Assembly: GCF_022227765.1 (NCBI RefSeq) | Contig: NZ_JAJMLZ010000005.1 | Coordinates: forward strand, 216,448-280,447 | Source of the DNA: Ectothiorhodospira shaposhnikovii | GTDB lineage: Bacteria; Pseudomonadota; Gammaproteobacteria; Ectothiorhodospirales; Ectothiorhodospiraceae | Reading direction: 5' to 3' | DNA: 64,000 nt | In this document: piece by piece, positions 29,791 to 39,975 of the stretch | How positions within the stretch are numbered: position 1 is the stretch's first letter | How the letters are laid out: the number at the start of each line of letters is the position of its first letter | Notes under the pieces: generated by a model | The model's input: the letters and a program-made list of their open reading frames with translations, nothing else | Databases searched by the model: none | Told to the model about the DNA's origin: nothing | Program-made: the position numbers and the translations under genes

Positions 29791-30635
29791 ATCATGATTT
29801 TCCTTTCTTCGGCAAATTTCCCCTGTCGGATTACATCGACGACGGCCTGGACTGGCTGACCGATACCTTTTCCGGTCTGACCCGTGCCATCAGTAACGTG
29901 CTGGGCGACGGCGTGGACGGCGTGGTGATGTTGCTGAGCTTTCCACCCCCCTGGCTGGTGATCCTGGTCTTTGCCGGCATTGCCTGGCTGGCGGCGGGGC
30001 GTCGGGTGGCCATCGGCACCGCGGCCGGTCTGCTGTTTTTGTGGAACTTGCAACTCTGGCAGGCCACCATTGAGACCCTCACCCTGGTGTTGTTCGCCAC
30101 GGCGGTGGCGGTGGCCATTGCGTTGCCCATCGGCATCCTGGGCGGGCTGTCGGAGCGCTTCCACCGGGCCACCATGCCGGTGCTCGACTTCATGCAGACC
30201 ATGCCCGCCTTCGTCTATCTGATCCCGGCGATTCCCTTCTTCGGTCTGGGTCAGGTGTCGGCCATGTTTGCCACCGTGATCTTTTCCATGCCGCCGGCCA
30301 TCCGTCTCACCATCCTGGGCATCCGTCAGGTGCCCCGGGAGCTGGTGGAGGCCGCGGATGCCTTTGGCGCCAGCCGGCGGCAGAAACTGTTCAAGGTCCA
30401 GCTGCCGCTGGCGGTGCCCACCATCATGGCGGGCATCAACCAGACCATCATGTTGGCCCTGTCCATGGTGGTGATCGCCGCCATGATCGGCGCCGGAGGC
30501 CTGGGGGGCGAGGTCTGGCGGGCGATCCAGCGTCTACAGCCGGGCAACGGTTTCGAGGCCGGCATTGCCATCGTGATCCTGGCGATGATCCTGGACCGGG
30601 TGACCCAGCGCATTGGCCGGAAACGCGGATCGTAA
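29781..30635 (+). CDS. proW: Glycine betaine/proline ABC transporter permease
   Basis: A 284-residue inner-membrane permease. An N-terminal amphipathic segment (FGKFPLSDYIDDGLDWLTDT) is typical of ProW/OpuAB and is followed by about six to seven helices. The EAA loop that contacts ProV is RELVEAADAFGASRRQKLFK. Start MLMNHDFPF overlaps the end of proV. The gap of 266 bases to proX is unusual for this operon and contains the palindromic repeat and the 23-bp tandem array, so proX expression may be uncoupled from proVW. Confidence 0.93.
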   Translation: MLMNHDFPFFGKFPLSDYIDDGLDWLTDTFSGLTRAISNVLGDGVDGVVMLLSFPPPWLVILVFAGIAWLAAGRRVAIGTAAGLLFLWNLQLWQATIETLTLVLFATAVAVAIALPIGILGGLSERFHRATMPVLDFMQTMPAFVYLIPAIPFFGLGQVSAMFATVIFSMPPAIRLTILGIRQVPRELVEAADAFGASRRQKLFKVQLPLAVPTIMAGINQTIMLALSMVVIAAMIGAGGLGGEVWRAIQRLQPGNGFEAGIAIVILAMILDRVTQRIGRKRGS

Positions 30636-30643
30636 CCGGGTAG

Positions 30644-30712
30644 GTCATTCCCGCGAAAGCGGGAATCCGGTGGGGGCTCGGCGCCTGGGCTCCCGCTTTC
30701 GCGGGAGTGACG
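30644..30712. repeat. Paired ATTCCC-N8-GGGAAT palindromic repeat between proW and proX
   Basis: The left arm is GTCATTCCC-GCGAAAGC-GGGAATCC and the right arm ends CTCCC-GCTTTCGC-GGGAGTGAC, inverted copies as at 4211. The right arm ends in GGGAGTGAC, which is then repeated six more times, more or less exactly, downstream. Such elements in operons often stabilise upstream mRNA or lower downstream expression. Confidence 0.88.
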
Positions 30713-30847
30713 ACTTGAGGGTATCGGGAGTGACGACCAAAGGGTGTCGGGAGTGACAATCGGGGGCATCAGCCGTAACGGCTTGGAAGTATTGGGAATG
30801 ACCACCCCGGGTATCGGGAGTGACGGTTGGGGGTGGTTGGAAGTGAC
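30703..30847. repeat. Degenerate tandem array, period about 23 bp
   Basis: GGGAGTGAC or close variants begin at 30703, 30726, 30749, 30794, 30816 and 30839, with a decayed unit (AGCCGTAAC) at 30771. Steps are 23, 23, 22, 23, 22 and 23 bases. Each unit reads roughly GGGTATC-GGGAGTGAC-GACCAAA. The array starts in the right arm of the palindromic repeat and ends 55 bases before proX. It could be a decayed duplication series or a set of phased protein sites. Confidence 0.8.
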
Positions 30848-30901
30848 GGCAGGAGGCTTTTTGAGAACTTTCTGAGTATCCATGCAATTCTTCGGAGGAA
30901 A

Positions 30902-31768
30902 ATGATGACTTCAATGACAAGGCCGGGAATCCCGGTGATCGCCAGTCTGATCCTGGCGGCAACTCTGGTATTTGCCCCTCTGTCGGCCCTGGCGGGCGAC
31001 AAGGGACGGATCAACATCCCCTATGTGGAGTGGGCCAGTGAAGTGGCCAGTACCAACGTGATCCGGGTGGTGCTGGAAGAGGCCGGCTACGACGTGCGGC
31101 TGACGTCCGTCAGCGCCGCGGCCATGTGGCAGTCCGTCGGCACCGGTGACCAGGATGCCTTCGTGGCCGCCTGGCTGCCCACCACCCATGAGCATTATCT
31201 GGAGCGGGTCAGGGACCGGGTGGAAGACCTGGGGCCCAACCTGGTGGGTACCCGTATCGGTCTGATGGTCCCCACCTATGTGGAAATTGACTCCATTGAG
31301 GAGCTTAATGACCACGCCCGCCGTTTTGACCGTCGCATCATCGGCATCGACCCCGGTGCGGGCCTGATGAGCAGCACCGAGCGGGTGATCGACGAATACG
31401 GCCTGAGACTGCGCCTGATCGAAGGTTCCGATGCCACCATGACCGGCGTGCTGGCCAATGCCGTCCGCAACAATGACTGGGTGGTGGTCACCGGTTGGAC
31501 GCCTCACTGGAAGGAAAGCCGCTGGGAGCTGAAATATCTGGACGACCCCAAGGGTATCTATGGCGGCGAGGAAGCCATTCACACCATCGTGCGTGCCGGC
31601 CTGAAGGACGACATGCCCGAGGCCTACGCCATCCTCGACAACTTCAACTGGACGCCCGCCCACATGGCCGAGTTGATGATGATGAACGAGGAAGGGGGAG
31701 ATCCCTACGAGAACGCCAGGCGCTGGGTCGAACAGAACCGGGACCTGGTGGACACCTGGTTGCCCTGA
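30902..31768 (+). CDS. proX: Glycine betaine/proline-binding periplasmic protein
   Basis: A 288-residue substrate-binding protein of the OpuAC/ProX family. The signal peptide is IPVIASLILAATLVFAPLSA-LAG. The mature part shows IPYVEWASEVASTNVIR, AAAMWQSVGTGDQDAFVAAW and VVVTGWTPHWK, whose Trp residues are in place to form the aromatic cage around the trimethylammonium group. Either of two successive ATGs (30902, 30905) follows GGAGG. It completes the ABC importer with ProV and ProW. A second G+C-rich hairpin follows the stop. Confidence 0.92.
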   Translation: MMTSMTRPGIPVIASLILAATLVFAPLSALAGDKGRINIPYVEWASEVASTNVIRVVLEEAGYDVRLTSVSAAAMWQSVGTGDQDAFVAAWLPTTHEHYLERVRDRVEDLGPNLVGTRIGLMVPTYVEIDSIEELNDHARRFDRRIIGIDPGAGLMSSTERVIDEYGLRLRLIEGSDATMTGVLANAVRNNDWVVVTGWTPHWKESRWELKYLDDPKGIYGGEEAIHTIVRAGLKDDMPEAYAILDNFNWTPAHMAELMMMNEEGGDPYENARRWVEQNRDLVDTWLP

Positions 31769-31776
31769 GTGTTCCG

Positions 31777-31815
31777 GGTGGCGGGTTGCCGGGGTGTTTC
31801 CGGCTCCCCGCCGCC
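31777..31815 (+). terminator. G+C-rich nested hairpin after proX
   Basis: Outer stem GGTGGCGGG (31777-31785) with CCCGCCGCC (31807-31815); inner stem GCCGG with CCGGC. There is no T tract, so it is either a weak terminator or an mRNA-stabilising stem before the porin gene. Confidence 0.45.
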
Positions 31816-31863
31816 GGCTCATCAATCGATATCACCGATGTATCTGACTGGAAAAACCGACTT

Positions 31864-32868
31864 ATGAACAGAAAGACCCTGATTGCCTCTTCCGTCGCCG
31901 CTGCCCTGGCCGTGCCCGCCATGGCTCAGGCCGGTGAACTCAACTTTGATTTCTACGGCTCCGCCCGAGTGCAGGTGGAGTCCGTGCGTCCCGATAACCG
32001 GGAGCATCTGGACTCCTATACCGGCGTGCGGGATGCCTATTCCAACATCGGTTTCAACGCGGACTATCCCCTGATGGAAGGCCTGACCCTGATCGGTCAG
32101 CTGGAACTGCCCCTGGATCTGGCCAACAAGGCCGTTCAGGACCCGTGGGACCAGGAGCAGGATGTGCGCGTGGCCCAGATCGGTGTCCAGGGCGAGATGG
32201 GGACCTTCCTGTACGGCCAGATGTGGTTGCCCTACTACAATGCCATCGCCGCCCCGGTGGACATGTTCAGCACCTACTACAGCGGGTTTGCCACCTATAC
32301 GGCATTTCGTCGCGGCGACACCATCAGCTACTACAGCCCGGACATGAATGGCCTGTCCTTCGCCTTCGCCTGGAGTGAGGACAACGGTGCCGACGGGGAT
32401 AACCGGGTTCAGCTGACCGGTAGCTACAGCTTCGGCGACACCACCCTGTCCATCGGCATGGATGAGCTCAATGGAAATGACAATACTCGAATCATGGGTG
32501 TTTCTGCCGCTCATGCCATCGGTAATCTGTATCTGGCAGGCAAGTTCGAGCGTATCAGCAGCGATGATGATGCGACTGACGGGAACAATGCCGTCAATGT
32601 CTATGCCGGCTATACCCTGGGCAAGAACACCTTCAAGCTGATGGTGGCCGAGGTGGAAGGGTACGGCGATAGCATCGTTCATGTGGGGATCGACCATCAA
32701 TTCACTCCCAGCCTGAAGTTCTTCGCCGAGTACTATTTCGAGCAGGAAACCGCCGCGATCACCGAGAAGCGGGGTGGACTGCAGCAGCCTTATGACAGCA
32801 GCCAGGATACCCTGGGCGATGTTCGTGGCGGCCAGGTCTTCGCCGCTGGCATGCGTTTCGACTTCTGA
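31864..32868 (+). CDS. Gram-negative general porin
   Basis: A 334-residue outer-membrane porin. The signal peptide MNRKTLIASSVAAALAVPAM-AQA is followed by the first strand ELNFDFYGSARVQVES and ends in the C-terminal Phe motif AAGMRFDF needed for outer-membrane insertion. Alternating hydrophobic strands, a loop-3-like segment (PYYNAIAAPVDMFSTYYSGF) and many Asp/Glu residues fit the sixteen-stranded Porin_4 group and a salt-adapted surface. It lies 95 bases after proX and may let osmolytes cross the outer membrane. Substrate selectivity is not evident. It is followed by a hairpin. Confidence 0.88.
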   Translation: MNRKTLIASSVAAALAVPAMAQAGELNFDFYGSARVQVESVRPDNREHLDSYTGVRDAYSNIGFNADYPLMEGLTLIGQLELPLDLANKAVQDPWDQEQDVRVAQIGVQGEMGTFLYGQMWLPYYNAIAAPVDMFSTYYSGFATYTAFRRGDTISYYSPDMNGLSFAFAWSEDNGADGDNRVQLTGSYSFGDTTLSIGMDELNGNDNTRIMGVSAAHAIGNLYLAGKFERISSDDDATDGNNAVNVYAGYTLGKNTFKLMVAEVEGYGDSIVHVGIDHQFTPSLKFFAEYYFEQETAAITEKRGGLQQPYDSSQDTLGDVRGGQVFAAGMRFDF

Positions 32869-32881
32869 TTGACCCTTTCGT

Positions 32882-32914
32882 CGGCGGGCCGGCTCCCAAG
32901 GGGGTGGCCCGCCG
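32882..32914 (+). terminator. Hairpin after the porin gene
   Basis: CGGCGGGCC (32882-32890) pairs perfectly with GGCCCGCCG (32906-32914) around a 15-base loop, 13 bases after the porin stop. There is no immediate T tract, so termination may be inefficient. Confidence 0.55.
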
Positions 32915-33015
32915 CTTCCCGGCCGTGCTTTTGCGCTGCAATACCTTTACCCCGCTGCCTCCCTTTCACTATCCTGTGCGCAACACCACCACAGGCCCTC
33001 GGGGCACCATCCACC

Positions 33016-33909
33016 ATGGCCCATATTCTCGGCATCGGCGTCGCCACCCTGGACATCATCAACATCGTTGACCACTATCCGGTGGAGGACGAGGAGATCC
33101 GCGCCCGGGAACAGCGCGCCTCTCCCGGCGGCAATACCGCCAACAGCCTGTATGTGCTGCAGCAACTGGGGCACCAGTGCGACCTGGCCGCCGTGGTGGC
33201 CGATGATCCGGACGGCGAACATCTGCTGTCCCTGCTGGCGGAGCGGGGGATCAACGTGGAAACCTGTCGCCGGCGCACCGGGCGCACCCCCTGTTCCTAC
33301 ATCACCCTCAATGCCGCCAACGGTTCCCGCACCATCGTCCACTACCGCAACCTGCCGGAACTGGACGCCCCTCATGTGGCCAAGCTGAACCTGGACAAGT
33401 ATCAATGGGTGCACGTGCAGGCCCGGGATACCCACACCACCAGCCGCATGCTCCAGGCCCTGCGCAGCCAGCAGAAATCCCATCAGCCCATCTCCCTGGA
33501 GGTGGAAAAGGACCGGGACGGGGTGGACATGCTGTTCGGGCAACCGGATGTGATCATCTTTTCCCGCCCCTTCGTGCTCGGGCGGGGCTACGAGGAGCCG
33601 GAACCGTTCCTGCGCAGCGTGCACAAGCGCGTGCCCGGCGCCGTGCTGATCTGCACCTGGGGCGAGGAGGGCTCCTGGGCCTGGGCCAGTCGGGATGGCC
33701 TGTTCCATGCCCCGGCCTGGCGCCCACCCCGGGTGGTGGACACCCTGGGGGCCGGGGACGTGTTCAATGCCGGCCTGATCCATGCCCTGGCCACGGGCAG
33801 TTCCGTGCCCGATGCCCTGGCCACGGCCACCCGTCTGGCGGGTTACAAGGTGGGACGGCAGGGACTGGACGGGCTGGATGCCGCGCTGGTGGTGCCCGAG
33901 GAGGACTGA
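33016..33909 (+). CDS. PfkB-family sugar kinase, ketohexokinase-like
   Basis: A 297-residue ribokinase-fold kinase. The N-terminal strand [17 protein letters not shown], the sugar-binding [10 protein letters not shown] and the catalytic PfkB signature [16 protein letters not shown] near residue 245 are present; the Asp is the catalytic base. The overall pattern is closest to ketohexokinase/fructokinase-like members. If it takes fructose it could consume the product of the sucrose synthase 30 kb away, but the substrate is not shown by sequence. The ATG at 33016 fits the family start. It lies 50 bases upstream of mnmG. Confidence 0.8.
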   Translation: MAHILGIGVATLDIINIVDHYPVEDEEIRAREQRASPGGNTANSLYVLQQLGHQCDLAAVVADDPDGEHLLSLLAERGINVETCRRRTGRTPCSYITLNAANGSRTIVHYRNLPELDAPHVAKLNLDKYQWVHVQARDTHTTSRMLQALRSQQKSHQPISLEVEKDRDGVDMLFGQPDVIIFSRPFVLGRGYEEPEPFLRSVHKRVPGAVLICTWGEEGSWAWASRDGLFHAPAWRPPRVVDTLGAGDVFNAGLIHALATGSSVPDALATATRLAGYKVGRQGLDGLDAALVVPEED

Positions 33910-33959
33910 TCCGCGCTACACTATCAGGATTTTCCCCACTTCCGGCCCGGCTCTTGACT

Positions 33960-35852
33960 ATGCAATACCAGGCACAATACGACGTCATCGTCGTGGGCGG
34001 CGGCCACGCCGGCACCGAGGCCGCCCTGGCGGCGGCCCGCATGGGCAGCAGGACCCTGCTCCTGACCCATAACATCGACACCATCGGCCAGATGAGCTGC
34101 AATCCCGCCATCGGCGGCATCGGCAAGGGCCATCTGGTCAAGGAGATCGACGCCCTGGGCGGCCTCATGGCCCGCGCCGCCGATCTGGGCGGCATCCAGT
34201 TCCGCACCCTCAACAGCCGCAAGGGGCCTGCCGTGCGCGCCACCCGCGCCCAGGCGGACCGTGCCCTCTATAAGGCCGCCGTGCGCCGGGCGGTGGAAAA
34301 CCAGCCGGGCCTGTCGCTGTTCCAGCAGGCGGTGGACGATCTGATCGTGGCGGGGGACCGGGTCACCGGGGTCGTCACCCAGGCCGGTCTGCGCTTTGAT
34401 GCCCCTTGCGTGGTGCTGACCGTGGGCACCTTCCTGGGTGGTCTCATCCATGTGGGCGAGGCCAACTACGCCGGTGGTCGCGCCGGTGATCCGCCGGCCA
34501 TCCGCCTGGCCCAGCGGTTGCGGGAGCTGCCCTTGCGGGTCGGACGTCTGAAGACCGGCACGCCGCCCCGCATCGATGCCCGCAGCATCCATTATTCCCG
34601 CCTGACCGAGCAGCCCGGGGATACCCCCGTGCCGGTGTTCTCCTTCCTGGGGCAGCCTTCCGATCATCCGCCCCAGGTGAGCTGTCACATCACCTGGACC
34701 ACCCCCCGCACCCTGGAGGTGATCCGCGCCAACCTGCACCGGTCTCCCATGTACAGCGGCGTGATCGAAGGGGTGGGGCCGCGCTACTGCCCCTCCATCG
34801 AGGACAAGGTGGTGCGCTTTGCCGACAAGGAACGCCACCAGATCTTCATCGAGCCGGAAGGGCTCGACACCCATGAGGTGTACCCCAACGGTATCTCCAC
34901 CAGCCTGCCCTTCGACGTGCAGGTGGATGTGGTGCGTTCCATCGAGGGCTTCGAGCAGGCCCACATCACCCGTCCCGGCTACGCCATCGAATACGACTTC
35001 TTCGACCCCCGGGACCTGCGCCCCAGCCTGGAGACCCGACCGCTGCAGGGTCTGTTCTTCGCCGGTCAGATCAACGGTACCACCGGCTATGAGGAGGCCG
35101 CGGCCCAGGGGCTGGTGGCAGGCATCAATGCCGCCCTGCGGGTGCGGGAGCGGGAGCCCTGGCATCCGCGCCGGGAAACCTCCTACATGGGTGTGATGAT
35201 CGATGATCTCATCACCCGGGGCACCCGGGAGCCCTACCGCATGTTCACCAGCCGGGCCGAGTACCGTCTCACCCTGCGGGAAGACAATGCCGATCTGCGC
35301 CTCACCCCCGTGGGCCGCGAACTGGGCGTGGTGGATGATGCACGCTGGGCGGCCTTCGAGCGCAAGCGGGAGGCCATCGAGCAGGAGTCTCGGCGATTGG
35401 GGGTCACGGTCATGCGCCCGGGGGATGTGTTGCCGGAGGACGGCGAGCGCCTGTTCGGCGGCCCCCTGAGTCGGGAGTATTCCCTGATGGACCTGCTGCG
35501 GCGCCCCGGGGTGGCCTATGAGGACCTGATGTCCCTGCCCGGTGCCGGGCCGGCCGTGACGGATGTCCGGGTGGCGGAACAGGTGGAAATTCAGGCCAAG
35601 TACGCCGGCTATATCCAGCGCCAGAAGGACGAGGTGGACCGGACCCGGCGCCTGGAAGACACGGCGCTGCCCGATGATCTGGACTACGGCGCCGTCAGCG
35701 GCCTGTCCCACGAGGTACGCCAGAAGCTGGCGGATCATCGCCCCCATACCGTGGGTCAGGCCTCCCGCATTCCCGGCGTGACCCCCGCCGCCGTCTCCCT
35801 GCTGCTGGTGCACCTGAAGAAGCAGGCCCAGGGCCTGAAGCGCAGTGCCTGA
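33960..35852 (+). CDS. mnmG: tRNA uridine-5-carboxymethylaminomethyl modification enzyme, FAD-binding subunit
   Basis: 630 residues, as in E. coli MnmG (GidA). With MnmE it adds the carboxymethylaminomethyl group to the wobble uridine of several tRNAs. The FAD-binding start [20 protein letters not shown], the signature [32 protein letters not shown] and [20 protein letters not shown] are diagnostic, and the C-terminal MnmE-binding helices are present. Its stop overlaps the possible GTG start of rsmG. This gene begins the conserved block through glmS. Confidence 0.98.
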   Translation: MQYQAQYDVIVVGGGHAGTEAALAAARMGSRTLLLTHNIDTIGQMSCNPAIGGIGKGHLVKEIDALGGLMARAADLGGIQFRTLNSRKGPAVRATRAQADRALYKAAVRRAVENQPGLSLFQQAVDDLIVAGDRVTGVVTQAGLRFDAPCVVLTVGTFLGGLIHVGEANYAGGRAGDPPAIRLAQRLRELPLRVGRLKTGTPPRIDARSIHYSRLTEQPGDTPVPVFSFLGQPSDHPPQVSCHITWTTPRTLEVIRANLHRSPMYSGVIEGVGPRYCPSIEDKVVRFADKERHQIFIEPEGLDTHEVYPNGISTSLPFDVQVDVVRSIEGFEQAHITRPGYAIEYDFFDPRDLRPSLETRPLQGLFFAGQINGTTGYEEAAAQGLVAGINAALRVREREPWHPRRETSYMGVMIDDLITRGTREPYRMFTSRAEYRLTLREDNADLRLTPVGRELGVVDDARWAAFERKREAIEQESRRLGVTVMRPGDVLPEDGERLFGGPLSREYSLMDLLRRPGVAYEDLMSLPGAGPAVTDVRVAEQVEIQAKYAGYIQRQKDEVDRTRRLEDTALPDDLDYGAVSGLSHEVRQKLADHRPHTVGQASRIPGVTPAAVSLLLVHLKKQAQGLKRSA

Positions 35853-35871
35853 TTCCCGGATATCCGACGCC

Positions 35872-36507
35872 ATGTCCCATGCCCTGACGCCCGCCGCGGA
35901 CGAGTTGCTTCGTCGCGGCCTGAGCGAGCTGTCCCTGTCCCCGACCCTGGTCGATCCCCTGGCGCGCTATCTGCGCCTGATGGAGCGCTGGAACCGGGCC
36001 TACAACCTCACCGCGGTGCGGGATTTCGAGGACATGGTCCGACTGCATCTGCTGGACAGTCTGGCGGTCCTGCCCTGGGTGCGGGGGCCGCGCATCGCCG
36101 ATATCGGCACCGGCCCCGGCCTGCCGGGGATTCCCCTGGCCCTGGCCTGTCCCGACTGGCAGCTGGTGTTGCTGGACTCCGGCGGCAAGAAGGCCCGCTT
36201 CCTGCGCCAGGCAGTGATGGAGCTGGGGATTGCCAATGTCGTCGTGGTGCAGGACCGGGTGGAAAACTATCGCCCCGACGGGGGCTTTGATACAGTCATC
36301 AGCCGTGCCTTCGCCGCCACCACCACCTTCACCCGTCTGGCCGGGCATCTGTGCGCTCCCACGGGCCGGTTGCTGGCCATGAAGGGCCGGGACGCGGATG
36401 ATGATTCCGAGGCGTTGCCCGATGGCTGGCGGGTGGTGGCCACCCATTCGCTCCGGGTGCCGGGCCTTGAGGCCGTGCGGCATCTCGTCGAGATCACCAA
36501 GGACTAG
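35872..36507 (+). CDS. rsmG: 16S rRNA (guanine-N7) methyltransferase
   Basis: About 211 residues. It methylates G527 of 16S rRNA. Family motifs are RWNRAYNLTAVRDFEDMV, LLDSLAVLPW and the SAM loop IADIGTGPGLPGIPLALACP, then ISRAFAATTTF. The ATG at 35872 gives the usual length; an in-frame GTG at 35845, overlapping the mnmG stop, would add nine residues and is possible because neither has a strong ribosome site. It is co-transcribed with mnmG and parAB. Confidence 0.96.
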   Translation: MSHALTPAADELLRRGLSELSLSPTLVDPLARYLRLMERWNRAYNLTAVRDFEDMVRLHLLDSLAVLPWVRGPRIADIGTGPGLPGIPLALACPDWQLVLLDSGGKKARFLRQAVMELGIANVVVVQDRVENYRPDGGFDTVISRAFAATTTFTRLAGHLCAPTGRLLAMKGRDADDDSEALPDGWRVVATHSLRVPGLEAVRHLVEITKD

Positions 36508-36512
36508 CACAC

Positions 36513-37331
36513 ATGGGCAGAATCATCGCCGTGGCCAACCAGAAGGGGGGGGTGGGCAAGACCACCACCAGCATCAATCTGGCCGCTTCCCTGGCCGCCA
36601 CCCGGCGCCGCGTACTCCTGATCGACCTGGACCCCCAGGGCAATGCCACCATGGGCAGCGGCGCCGACAAGCACGATCTCGCCCACAGTGCCTGCGACGT
36701 GCTGATGAAGCGCGTCAGCGCCGAACAGGCCATCATGCGTCTGGAGCCGGTGGGCTACAGCCTGATGCCCGCCAACGGGGATCTGACGGTGGCGGAGGTG
36801 AGCCTGATGACGGCCCTGCGCCGGGAATATCGGCTGCAGGAAGCGCTGGCAACGATCCGGGATCAGTACGATTTCATCTTCATCGACTGCCCCCCCTCCC
36901 TGAACATGCTCACGGTGAATGCCCTGGTGGCGGCCCATGGGGTGATTATCCCCATGCAGTGCGAGTATTACGCCCTGGAGGGGTTGTCGGCCCTGGTGCA
37001 GACCATCGACAGCATTCGCGAGTCGGTCAACCACGAGTTGCACATCCACGGTCTGCTGCGCACCATGTTCGATCCGCGCAACAACCTGACCACCGAGGTG
37101 TCCGAGCAGCTCACCCGTCACTTCGGTGACAAGGTCTATCGCACCGTCATTCCCCGCAACATCCGCCTGGCCGAGGCGCCCAGTCACGGTCTGCCGGTGA
37201 TTTTGTATGACAAGTCCTCCCGTGGCGCCCTGGCCTACCTGGCGCTGGCGGGAGAGATCCTGCGCCGCGAAGGTCGCGCAGCCGCGCCCGAAGGGGCGGC
37301 CGAGGCAGTGTCCGTTTCTGGAGAGCAGTAA
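36513..37331 (+). CDS. parA: Chromosome-partitioning ATPase ParA (Soj)
   Basis: A 272-residue deviant-Walker ATPase. It starts MGRIIAVANQKGGVGKTTT, with the signature lysine of the KGGVGKTT motif, followed by LLIDLDPQGNATMG, FIFIDCPPSLNML and PMQCEYYALEGLS. It binds DNA non-specifically as an ATP dimer and moves ParB-parS complexes. It begins five bases after rsmG and ends three bases before parB, an arrangement conserved in gammaproteobacteria. Confidence 0.97.
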   Translation: MGRIIAVANQKGGVGKTTTSINLAASLAATRRRVLLIDLDPQGNATMGSGADKHDLAHSACDVLMKRVSAEQAIMRLEPVGYSLMPANGDLTVAEVSLMTALRREYRLQEALATIRDQYDFIFIDCPPSLNMLTVNALVAAHGVIIPMQCEYYALEGLSALVQTIDSIRESVNHELHIHGLLRTMFDPRNNLTTEVSEQLTRHFGDKVYRTVIPRNIRLAEAPSHGLPVILYDKSSRGALAYLALAGEILRREGRAAAPEGAAEAVSVSGEQ

Positions 37332-37334
37332 GTC

Positions 37335-38213
37335 ATGGCAAAGAGAAAGACAGGGCTGGGGCGTGGTCTGGACGTCCTGCTGTCCAGCGCCGGTGCTACC
37401 GGCGCCCGGTCCGAGCCGGAGGCCCACGAAGCGGGCGGTGCCGGTCTGCGCCAGATCCCGGTGGAGCAGGTCAGCCGCGGGCGCTATCAGCCCCGGGTGA
37501 GCATGCGTCCCGAGGCCCTGGAGGCGTTGGCCGAGTCCATCCGCGCCCAGGGCGTGGTGCAGCCGGTGGTGGTGCGCCCGGTGGCCGGCGGCTATGAGCT
37601 GGTGGCGGGTGAGCGCCGCTGGCGGGCGGCGCAGATGGCCGGTCTGCGGGAGATCCCGGCGGTGGTGCGGGAGGTGCCGGATCAGGCGGCGGCGGCCATG
37701 GCCCTGATCGAAAACATCCAGCGGGAGGATCTCAATCCCCTGGAGGAGGCCAATGCCCTGCAGCGGCTGATTCACGAATTCGGCATGACCCACCAGCAGG
37801 CCGCCGAGGCGGTGGGGCGTTCCCGGGCCGGCGTCACCAACCTGCTGCGCCTGCTGGAGCTGGAGGGGCCGGTGAAGGCCCTGCTGGACGAGGGGCGCCT
37901 GGAGATGGGGCATGCTCGTGCGCTACTGGCCCTGGTCGAGGGCGAGCAGGTGACGGCGGCTCGTCAGGTGGTGGAAAAGGGCTTGTCGGTACGGGAGACG
38001 GAGCGGCTGGTGCAGGCGTTGCTGAAGAACGCAAAACAGGAGGCCGCGCCACCGCCGCCACGCAACCCGGATGTGGCGAGGCTGGAGAGCGAATTGTCCG
38101 ACCGGCTGGGGGCGCGGGTGAACATTCAGTACAACACCAAGGGCAAGGGGCGCCTGGTGATCCAGTACAACAGCCTGGACGAGCTGGACGGGATTCTGGG
38201 ACACATCCGCTGA
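37335..38213 (+). CDS. parB: Chromosome-partitioning protein ParB (Spo0J)
   Basis: A 292-residue CTPase clamp that loads at parS. Domains: a basic N-terminus with a ParA-contact motif (RKTGLGRGLDVLL), the CTP-binding domain (IPVEQVSRGRYQPR, GYELVAGERRWRAAQ with the GERRWRA motif, ENIQREDLNPLEEA), the HTH domain (THQQAAEAVGRSRAGVTNLL) and a C-terminal dimerisation domain. No complete parS site was found in this window. It is the last gene before the atp promoter. Confidence 0.97.
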   Translation: MAKRKTGLGRGLDVLLSSAGATGARSEPEAHEAGGAGLRQIPVEQVSRGRYQPRVSMRPEALEALAESIRAQGVVQPVVVRPVAGGYELVAGERRWRAAQMAGLREIPAVVREVPDQAAAAMALIENIQREDLNPLEEANALQRLIHEFGMTHQQAAEAVGRSRAGVTNLLRLLELEGPVKALLDEGRLEMGHARALLALVEGEQVTAARQVVEKGLSVRETERLVQALLKNAKQEAAPPPPRNPDVARLESELSDRLGARVNIQYNTKGKGRLVIQYNSLDELDGILGHIR

Positions 38214-38253
38214 CATACGCCGCCACATGGGAGCATTAACAGTCACTGATGCG

Positions 38254-38282
38254 TTGACCCCCCGACCATGGCCTCTTATAAT
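38254..38282 (+). promoter_or_regulatory. Near-consensus sigma-70 promoter for the atp operon
   Basis: TTGACC (38254-38259), a spacer of exactly 17 bases, then TATAAT (38277-38282) in the 170-base gap between parB and atpI. The expected start near 38289 gives a leader of about 95 bases. The match to consensus (11 of 12) predicts strong constitutive transcription, suited to ATP synthase. Confidence 0.85.
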
Positions 38283-38383
38283 CCGCGGCTGCCGTCGACC
38301 GTGGGCGCCTGTCCGGCGCCGGGAAGAATGGGTGAACCTCATTATCATTAACGAGTCAGACAAGCCGTTCGCCCGGGGCGGTC

Positions 38384-38755
38384 ATGATTAATCGGACTGC
38401 CGCATGGGTCCTCGGGTTGCAGATGACCGTGGCGATTGCCGGATGGCTGATCGCCTTCGGGCTGGCCGGACCACAGGCCGCCTGGTCTGCGTTGACGGGG
38501 GGCATGATCAGTGTTATCTCGACGGCCTATTTTGCCCTGCGCGTCTTTTCCGGCCGGAGAGGGAAGCCGGCAAAGGTCATCGTGAGAAGTTTTTATGTCG
38601 GCGAGGCGCAGAAGATCCTCCTGACCGTCATCCTGTTTGTGGTTGCAATCGTGTGGCTGAAAGTGGATTTCCTGCCCATGTTCCTGACTTACATGGCCGG
38701 TTTCATGGCTTTCTGGCTGGCGCTGCTGCCGATGCTGTCCGGTGCAAACGAGTAA
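38384..38755 (+). CDS. atpI: ATP synthase subunit I
   Basis: A 123-residue membrane protein with about four helices (TAAWVLGLQMTVAIAGWLIA, ISTAYFALRVF, ILLTVILFVVAIVWL, LTYMAGFMAFWLALLPML). AtpI assists c-ring assembly and stability and is not part of the finished enzyme. It is first in the operon, 15 bases before atpB, as in E. coli. Confidence 0.88.
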   Translation: MINRTAAWVLGLQMTVAIAGWLIAFGLAGPQAAWSALTGGMISVISTAYFALRVFSGRRGKPAKVIVRSFYVGEAQKILLTVILFVVAIVWLKVDFLPMFLTYMAGFMAFWLALLPMLSGANE

Positions 38756-39544
<789 letters not shown>

Positions 39545-39547
39545 TGA

Positions 39548-39916
<369 letters not shown>

Positions 39917-39975
39917 GGCACGGATCTTTTTCCGCGCATGCCATCCGTTAAACCGTCTCAAGGGGAGGTAGCAAC

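Noticed and set aside
33910..33959. Possible replication origin upstream of mnmG
   Set aside because: The gap is only 50 bases and holds no DnaA-box cluster or A+T-rich unwinding region, so oriC is not here although the block is usually near it.
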